The translations under genes were made by a program, and so were the position numbers. The notes under the pieces are model-generated. The model did no database searches. It was not told where the DNA came from and worked only from the letters and a program-made list of their open reading frames with translations. A stretch of 9,576 nucleotides of DNA, taken from the NCBI GenBank assembly GCA_031280705.1, contig JAITGJ010000265.1:1-9576 (forward strand). The letters are read 5' to 3'. Of the stretch, positions 5,314-9,576 are shown piece after piece (the first letter of the stretch is position 1; every line of letters begins with the position of its first letter). This DNA comes from Spirochaetaceae bacterium. Lineage in GTDB: Bacteria; Spirochaetota; Spirochaetia; Treponematales; Breznakiellaceae.

Positions 5314-6417
5314 ATGATATTTGCCGCTCTGAAAACGGCTTCGTTCAGAAATCTTGCCGATGGAGAAACGGAAACCCGGGGCAGGGATATTTTTCTGGTT
5401 GGAGAAAACGGCCAGGGAAAAACCAATTTTCTTGAAGCTCTGTATTTCAGCGCTTATGGATCGTCGTTTCGGGGGAGCCGCGACGGTGAGCTGGTCAAAA
5501 ACGGTGAAAGCGCTTCCCTGGTGGAGGCCCGTTTTGACGATCCCATGTATGAATGTATCAAAGTAAAAATAGCGGGTGGGAAAAAACACATTGAACTTGA
5601 CGGCAAAAGCATTGAAGACCGAAAAGAACTGCTTACGGTAATTCCCTGCATTATTTTTTGTCATGAGGATATGGAATTTGTTTCCGGCCCGCCGGAAAGC
5701 CGCCGCCGTTTTTTTGATCAGACGCAAAGCCTTTGTGATCCCCTGTATCTGGACGATCTGCGCCGGTACCGGCGGGTGCTTAAAGCGCGGAATATATTTT
5801 TACGGCAGGCAGGCGCGTTCCAGAAGCCTGATGACGGGGTGCTTGAATCCCTTGATGTTCAGCTTGTGGAATACGGCCTTTCCATAATGCGGAAACGGGA
5901 AGAAGCGGCAGGGCAGTTTTCCGCATTTTTTGGTCCACTTTACGGCGAAGTTTCCGGCATTGACGGCATTCGGATCCGGTATCTGCCTTCCTGGAAGGAA
6001 GCCGGTTTTGAAGCAATTATGCGGCGCATCGCCGAAAAGCGGGAGCAGGAAAAAATCCAGGGGCTTACCCTTTCGGGCCCGCACCGGGATCGCTATCTTT
6101 TTGTACGCGGCGAAAGTGATTTTTCCGCAACCGCCTCCACCGGCCAGCGCCGCCTGCTCGCCCTGCTTCTCCGTTCCGCGCAGGCGAGCCGGTTTTCCGC
6201 CATGACCGCCAAAAATCCGGTTCTTCTGTTGGATGATGTGCTTCTTGAACTGGATCCGGAAAAACGCCGCCGGTTTCTCGCATTGATGCCTTCCTATGAT
6301 CAGGCTTTTTATACCTTCCTTCCGGAAGAACCCTATGAGCGCTATCGCCGTGATGATACGGTAGTTTACGAAGTGCGGAACGGCGCCCTCCAAAAAAGCC
6401 AGGCCGAAAACAGATAG
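5314..6417 (+). CDS. recF: DNA replication and repair protein RecF
   Basis: SMC/ABC-type ATPase that, with RecO and RecR, loads RecA at single-strand gaps and stalled forks. The 367 residues match the family length. Seen: FRNL at 11-14, Walker A GENGQGKTN (30-38), ABC signature region STGQRRLLAL (275-284), and Walker B with D-loop LLLDDVLLELD (304-314). SGPHRDR at 254-260 is also typical. The start at 5314 keeps the usual short stretch before FRN; a weak TGGGG (5301-5305) lies eight bases upstream. The TAG stop is the first three bases of a long perfect hairpin. The usual partner downstream, a DUF721 gene, is displaced by about 2.7 kb. Confidence 0.97.
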   Translation: MIFAALKTASFRNLADGETETRGRDIFLVGENGQGKTNFLEALYFSAYGSSFRGSRDGELVKNGESASLVEARFDDPMYECIKVKIAGGKKHIELDGKSIEDRKELLTVIPCIIFCHEDMEFVSGPPESRRRFFDQTQSLCDPLYLDDLRRYRRVLKARNIFLRQAGAFQKPDDGVLESLDVQLVEYGLSIMRKREEAAGQFSAFFGPLYGEVSGIDGIRIRYLPSWKEAGFEAIMRRIAEKREQEKIQGLTLSGPHRDRYLFVRGESDFSATASTGQRRLLALLLRSAQASRFSAMTAKNPVLLLDDVLLELDPEKRRRFLALMPSYDQAFYTFLPEEPYERYRRDDTVVYEVRNGALQKSQAENR

Positions 6418-6452
6418 AGTTGTTTAGAAACTGAGGTTTCTAAACAACTCTA
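6415..6452. terminator. Perfect 17-bp-arm hairpin starting at the recF stop codon
   Basis: TAGAGTTGTTTAGAAAC (6415-6431) and GTTTCTAAACAACTCTA (6436-6452) are exact reverse complements around TGAG. The recF TAG stop is the base of the left arm. No clean T-run follows on the plus strand; on the minus strand TCTGTTTT follows. It lies between convergent recF and mnmE, so a two-way terminator is likely. An interspersed palindromic repeat family is an alternative. The rest of the gap to mnmE (6453-6549) shows nothing clear beyond a possible GGCGC/GCGCC stem near 6500-6523. Confidence 0.65.
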
Positions 6453-6549
6453 CTGTTGGAATATTTTGCCATGATACTGCCCGGAGTATTTGTCTCAGCG
6501 GCGCATACATAAAAACGGCGCCTTGCTGGTATGGGCATCTCCGAAAGGA

Positions 6550-7989
6550 TCACTTGCCCACACAGAAACGGCTGAACATGGTTTCAAGAATGTCCGCGGT
6601 GGAAACATCGCCGGTTATTTCCCCCAGGGCGTTTATGGCGTCCCGAAGCGCGGGGGCCACGAGGTCGAGGGGTTCGTTCCGTCCGGCCCGCGCCAGCGCA
6701 TCCGCCACCGATGCGGCAGCTTCGTCAATAAGTTCCTTCTGGCGGACGGTTCCCGGAGCGGCGGCGGACGGTTCCGCCGTTTCCCCGGCTCCCTCAAGAA
6801 GGCGGACAATTTCTGCGCACAGTTCTTCTACGCCCGCGCCGGTTTTCGCGCTGATTTCATGGAGCGGTCCGCCGCACAGTAATTCCGCCGCTCCTTCCGG
6901 CACCCGCGCAATATCGGCCTTGTTCCAGACGAACAATACCGGCGCTGAAACAGTATCGATGCCGGCAAATTCCCGGTCTTCACCGGTAATGCCGGCGGAA
7001 CCATCCAAAAGATACAGAACTATATCTGCGCGGGCAATAAGGCCGCGGCTTCGCTCAATGCCTATCCGTTCCGCCGGATCGGGCGGGTTCGTACCGGATG
7101 CGCTGTCCCTGAGTCCCGCGGTATCGGCAAAACGTACCGGGATGCCCTCAAGCGAAAGCGCCGCCTCGATCCAGTCTCGTGTCGTACCGGGAATATCCGT
7201 TACAATGGAACGCTCTTCCCGGAGGAAAAAATTAAACAGGCTTGATTTTCCCGCGTTGGGACGGCCCGCGATAACAACGAGGGCGCCTTCCTGATAGAGC
7301 CGTTCCCGCCGCCAGGCGGCGGCAAGCGCCCTGAGGCAAATCAACGGGGCGCGGACCGGCGAGAGCATTTCCTCCGTATCTTGCACGCCGTCAATTTCAT
7401 CTTCCGGGTAATCAAGAAAAAGCTCAATCTGCGCAAGGGTTTCCACGAGGCATGTATTTATATCCCGAATTTTACGTTCGAGCGCCCCGGCGAGGCGGCC
7501 AACGGCGTGTTCCCTGCCTCTATCGGTCTTTGCGGAAACAATTTCCATGATTGATTCCGCGCGGGTCAGATCAATTTTTCCGTTCATAAAAGCACGAAAA
7601 CTGAATTCGCCCGGAAGCGCGTCCCGGAAACCCGCCGAACGGAGCGTAGACATAACCGCACGGGAGGCGGCGGAACCGCCATGGCAGGAAATATCCGCGC
7701 CTTCTTCCCCGGTAAAACTGCGCGGAGCGCGGTACACGGAAACCAATACGTCATCAATGAGCGGTTTTGCTGTCATCTCCGGTTTCCCGCGGTGCGCCGT
7801 GTTTGTAATCCAGCCGTGTACAACCGTGTTTCCCGCCGCCGCGTTGAGCGCATCGGGCCGGGAAAAAATCCGCGACAACAGCGCGATGCTTCCCGCGCCT
7901 GATGTCCGCACGACGGCAAGTGCGCTTTCTCCCGCCGGCGTGGCGCGTGCGGCGATAGGATCATCCGCACCGTAGGTGTTTTTTTTCAT
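6550..7989 (-). CDS. mnmE: tRNA uridine-5-carboxymethylaminomethyl GTPase MnmE
   Basis: GTPase that with MnmG adds the carboxymethylaminomethyl group to U34 of some tRNAs, using a folate carbon donor. The 479 residues show an N-terminal folate-binding domain (to about 125), a helical domain split around the G domain, and the G domain itself: G1 GRPNAGKSS (242-250), G2 PGTTRD (267-272), G3 DTAGLRD (289-295), G4 NKAD (356-359). The chain ends in CVGK, fitting the family C-x-G-K whose cysteine (C476) is required. A short Ser/Pro-rich insertion after G3 (about 296-305) looks longer than usual. The ATG overlaps the stop of the upstream PAP2 gene (ATGA), with no clear ribosome binding site, so translation is probably coupled. 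mnmG is not in the window. Its direction faces the predicted replication fork. Confidence 0.96.
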   Translation of the reverse strand: MKKNTYGADDPIAARATPAGESALAVVRTSGAGSIALLSRIFSRPDALNAAAGNTVVHGWITNTAHRGKPEMTAKPLIDDVLVSVYRAPRSFTGEEGADISCHGGSAASRAVMSTLRSAGFRDALPGEFSFRAFMNGKIDLTRAESIMEIVSAKTDRGREHAVGRLAGALERKIRDINTCLVETLAQIELFLDYPEDEIDGVQDTEEMLSPVRAPLICLRALAAAWRRERLYQEGALVVIAGRPNAGKSSLFNFFLREERSIVTDIPGTTRDWIEAALSLEGIPVRFADTAGLRDSASGTNPPDPAERIGIERSRGLIARADIVLYLLDGSAGITGEDREFAGIDTVSAPVLFVWNKADIARVPEGAAELLCGGPLHEISAKTGAGVEELCAEIVRLLEGAGETAEPSAAAPGTVRQKELIDEAAASVADALARAGRNEPLDLVAPALRDAINALGEITGDVSTADILETMFSRFCVGK

Positions 7990-9017
7990 TGGGGAGATTC
8001 CGGCGGTTCTTCAGAAGCCGGCGCGCCGGGAGCGGGGCGGCCGGCCATACCGAACCGGATAAAGAGGAAAGGCAGAATGGCGGAAACGGAGAACCCCATT
8101 CCGCCATAGCGGAGAAACCGGGAGAGCCGGGCGAGTGGAGACGCTGCGCCCCAAAACGCCGCTGCGCGGAACAGGGATCCTTCCCCGGGGAGGACGGCGC
8201 GGAGCAGAAATTGTACCGATATAACACCCGCTGCGCCCAAAAAATAGCGCAGCAAGCGTGTGGCCGCGCCGGATCCGGAGGGCAGGGTACGGGCGGAAAA
8301 TCCAATACGATGCAGGTTGAGGATATGCCCGGCGCAGAATCCGAAAAAAAGCCCGCCCAGATTTTCCTCATGTCCTGCCGCGTTCATCAAAAAAGCGGCT
8401 GCGGCCGCAGCGAGCAATTGGGATCGTATTCCCCGTTCACGCAGAAAAGCGGTCAGGCGCGGTTCAAAAACAGTAAAAAGCCCAAGTACCGCGCCGCCCA
8501 AAAGCCAGCCGCCCAGAATATCGGTGGGAAAATGAACGCCAAGGTAGAGGCGGGTAAACGCGATAAGCAGGACGAAAAACACTGCGGCCAGACGCATCAC
8601 GATGCCGCCGCGCCGTGTTCCCCGCCGCGGCGCAAGGGCGGCCCAAAATACGAGGGCGCTTTGGGCATGTCCCGACGGGAACCCGTAGGAGTCCTCAACG
8701 GCGCGGCCCACATCAGGGGCAAGCCGGTAGGGCCGGGTCTGGGCAAAAGCGCGCTTGGCGGCGCCGTTAAAAAAGGCCGAAGTGATTACAAGGAGCGCAA
8801 GGCGGAATCCCCGTTTTTCGTCAACGCACCAGTACATCAACATAATGACGGCGAGATAAAGCGGCGCGGCTCCCAATTCCGTGATCCAGCGCATGAGTGT
8901 GGTAAGCGCCGGGCTTTCGGCCCGCTGTATCAGCCGTATCAGATCGATGCCGTGCCACTGGATGCGGGAAAGTAACGATGGCTCAGCCAGGGTCAAAAAA
9001 GCGCCGGTGTTTTCCAT
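7986..9017 (-). CDS. PAP2-family membrane phosphatase
   Basis: Integral membrane phosphatase of the type 2 phosphatidic acid phosphatase family; substrates in the family include phosphatidic acid, phosphatidylglycerophosphate and undecaprenyl pyrophosphate, and the sequence does not say which. All three active-site motifs are present: K-x6-RP as K88/R95/P96, PSGH at 114-117, and a TR-x5-H-x3-D version of the third motif (R156, H162, D166; Thr replaces the usual Ser). Hydrophobic segments occur near 47-66, 72-84, 118-130, 141-160 and 167-184. A further hydrophobic half (about 200-322) lies beyond the catalytic domain, followed by a Pro/Ala/Glu-rich tail. First gene of a pair with mnmE. A weak promoter is possible upstream (TTGATT and GATAAT with 15-bp spacing, 9052-9026). 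The AAGGA upstream of the ATG is 12 bases away. Visibly richer in G+C than dnaN. Confidence 0.9.
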   Translation of the reverse strand: MENTGAFLTLAEPSLLSRIQWHGIDLIRLIQRAESPALTTLMRWITELGAAPLYLAVIMLMYWCVDEKRGFRLALLVITSAFFNGAAKRAFAQTRPYRLAPDVGRAVEDSYGFPSGHAQSALVFWAALAPRRGTRRGGIVMRLAAVFFVLLIAFTRLYLGVHFPTDILGGWLLGGAVLGLFTVFEPRLTAFLRERGIRSQLLAAAAAAFLMNAAGHEENLGGLFFGFCAGHILNLHRIGFSARTLPSGSGAATRLLRYFLGAAGVISVQFLLRAVLPGEGSLFRAAAFWGAASPLARLSRFLRYGGMGFSVSAILPFLFIRFGMAGRPAPGAPASEEPPESPQ

Positions 9018-9060
9018 GCAGAAAGATTATCCTTCCCGTTTTCGGAAATCAACACCCCCG

Positions 9061-9076
9061 CAACGCAGGGGCGTTG
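9061..9076. repeat. Small stem-loop between divergent genes
   Basis: CAACGC (9061-9066) and GCGTTG (9071-9076) form a perfect 6-bp stem around AGGG in the 128-base gap between the PAP2 and DUF721 genes. It may be an operator; too short to say more. Confidence 0.3.
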
Positions 9077-9145
9077 GCAATGGCGCGGTCCGGGCAAACG
9101 CCGGGAGCGTTGTTTTTGCCGCCAGAGATATGCTAGGCTGTAGCC

Positions 9146-9576
9146 GTGAAAAGCATCGGGGAGCTTTTGTCCGGGTACTTCAGCGAAGAGACCCTTAAAA
9201 AGGCCGGAGAGCATCATAAACTTTTTTCTTCATGGCGCGCCGTTGCCGGGGAACATATCGCTTCCCATTCCCGCATTGTGGAACTGGAGCGCGCGGTACT
9301 GTTTGTTGAGGCGGATCATCCCGGCTGGATTCAGATACTCCAGACCAGGCAGAACGAACTGCTCAACGCGGTGCGCCGCCATTTTCCGGACCTTGGTATC
9401 AACGCAATCGCTTTTCGCCTGTCCCGGAACGCAGGTCCCGCAAACAACGGTTACGATGACGCCCTGCCGGATGAAACGGAGCCGGATCCCGCTCACGGGG
9501 AAACGCGGTCTTGCGCCCCGCCCCGGACGGATGCGGCCGCCTGCCAGGATGAAGCCCCGGATTTCTGTGAGGGTAT
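9146..9576 (+). CDS. DUF721/DciA-type protein, probable helicase loader (3' end missing)
   Basis: Open frame from GTG 9146 to the window end, 143 codons without a stop. An in-frame TAG at 9134-9136 limits the start to here or later. Residues about 1-95 match the DUF721 fold: W30 and G35 of the W-x4-G block, H41 (SHSR), the strand VLFVEADHPGW with W61, then LQTRQNELLNAVRRHF. DUF721 proteins of the DciA group assist loading of the DnaB helicase in bacteria that lack DnaC or DnaI; none of those is in the window. As I recall, T. pallidum has a DUF721 gene directly after recF. From residue 95 on the chain is rich in Pro, Asp, Glu and Ala and looks unstructured. No strong ribosome binding site is seen (AGG at 9135-9137 only). 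A weak TTGTTT-18-TAGGCT promoter (9110-9139) would start at the GTG itself. Confidence 0.82.
   Translation, partial: MKSIGELLSGYFSEETLKKAGEHHKLFSSWRAVAGEHIASHSRIVELERAVLFVEADHPGWIQILQTRQNELLNAVRRHFPDLGINAIAFRLSRNAGPANNGYDDALPDETEPDPAHGETRSCAPPRTDAAACQDEAPDFCEG

Noticed and set aside
6490..6882. Plus-strand frame of 130 codons opposite the end of mnmE
   Set aside because: Covers the mnmE C-terminus with its conserved CVGK ending; no domain or start signal of its own.
7989..8975. Plus-strand open frame of 328 codons opposite the PAP2 gene
   Set aside because: Low-complexity Gly/Lys/Arg-rich translation, antisense to a gene with all three PAP2 motifs; a high-G+C artefact.

Overview
The window is a bacterial chromosome replication-origin neighbourhood: gyrB reading left, then dnaA, dnaN and recF reading right, then a leftward pair (PAP2-family phosphatase and mnmE), then the start of a rightward DUF721/DciA-type gene cut by the window end. 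A spirochaete of the Treponema type with a fairly GC-rich genome is the best guess. The reasons are the dnaA-dnaN-recF-DUF721 order, which as I recall also occurs at the T. pallidum origin, and the style of the GyrB, DnaN and RecF proteins. The species cannot be fixed from sequence alone.

Layout. (1) 21-1958, minus: gyrB, with a small inverted repeat over its stop codon. (2) 1965-2446: a 482-base gap between divergent gyrB and dnaA. It holds a strong-looking gyrB promoter, two perfect DnaA boxes each with a weaker partner 11 bp away, several stem-loops, and a perfect 15-bp-arm palindrome. (3) 2447-3850: dnaA. (4) 3851-4096: the dnaA-dnaN gap, which reads as the unwinding half of oriC: scattered DnaA boxes, then a box, a GC cluster, DnaA-trio-like triplets and an A+T tract in the order of a bacterial basal unwinding system, ending in a dnaN promoter and ribosome binding site. 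(5) 4097-5200 dnaN and 5314-6417 recF. (6) A perfect 17-bp-arm hairpin starting on the recF stop codon. (7) 6550-7989 mnmE and 7986-9017 PAP2 phosphatase, both minus and overlapping by ATGA, so a two-gene operon PAP2 then mnmE. (8) 9146-end: DUF721/DciA, 3' end missing.

Function. DnaA opens the origin, the DUF721/DciA protein probably helps load the replicative helicase, DnaN is the polymerase clamp, RecF acts at stalled forks and gaps, and GyrB with GyrA (not in the window) relieves supercoils. The mnmE/PAP2 pair (tRNA modification and lipid phosphate hydrolysis) is unrelated, faces the fork, looks richer in G+C than dnaN, and separates recF from the DUF721 gene. No new enzymatic system was found. 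The points most worth a second look are non-coding: the origin architecture, the two long perfect inverted repeats, and the possibly leaderless gyrB transcript.
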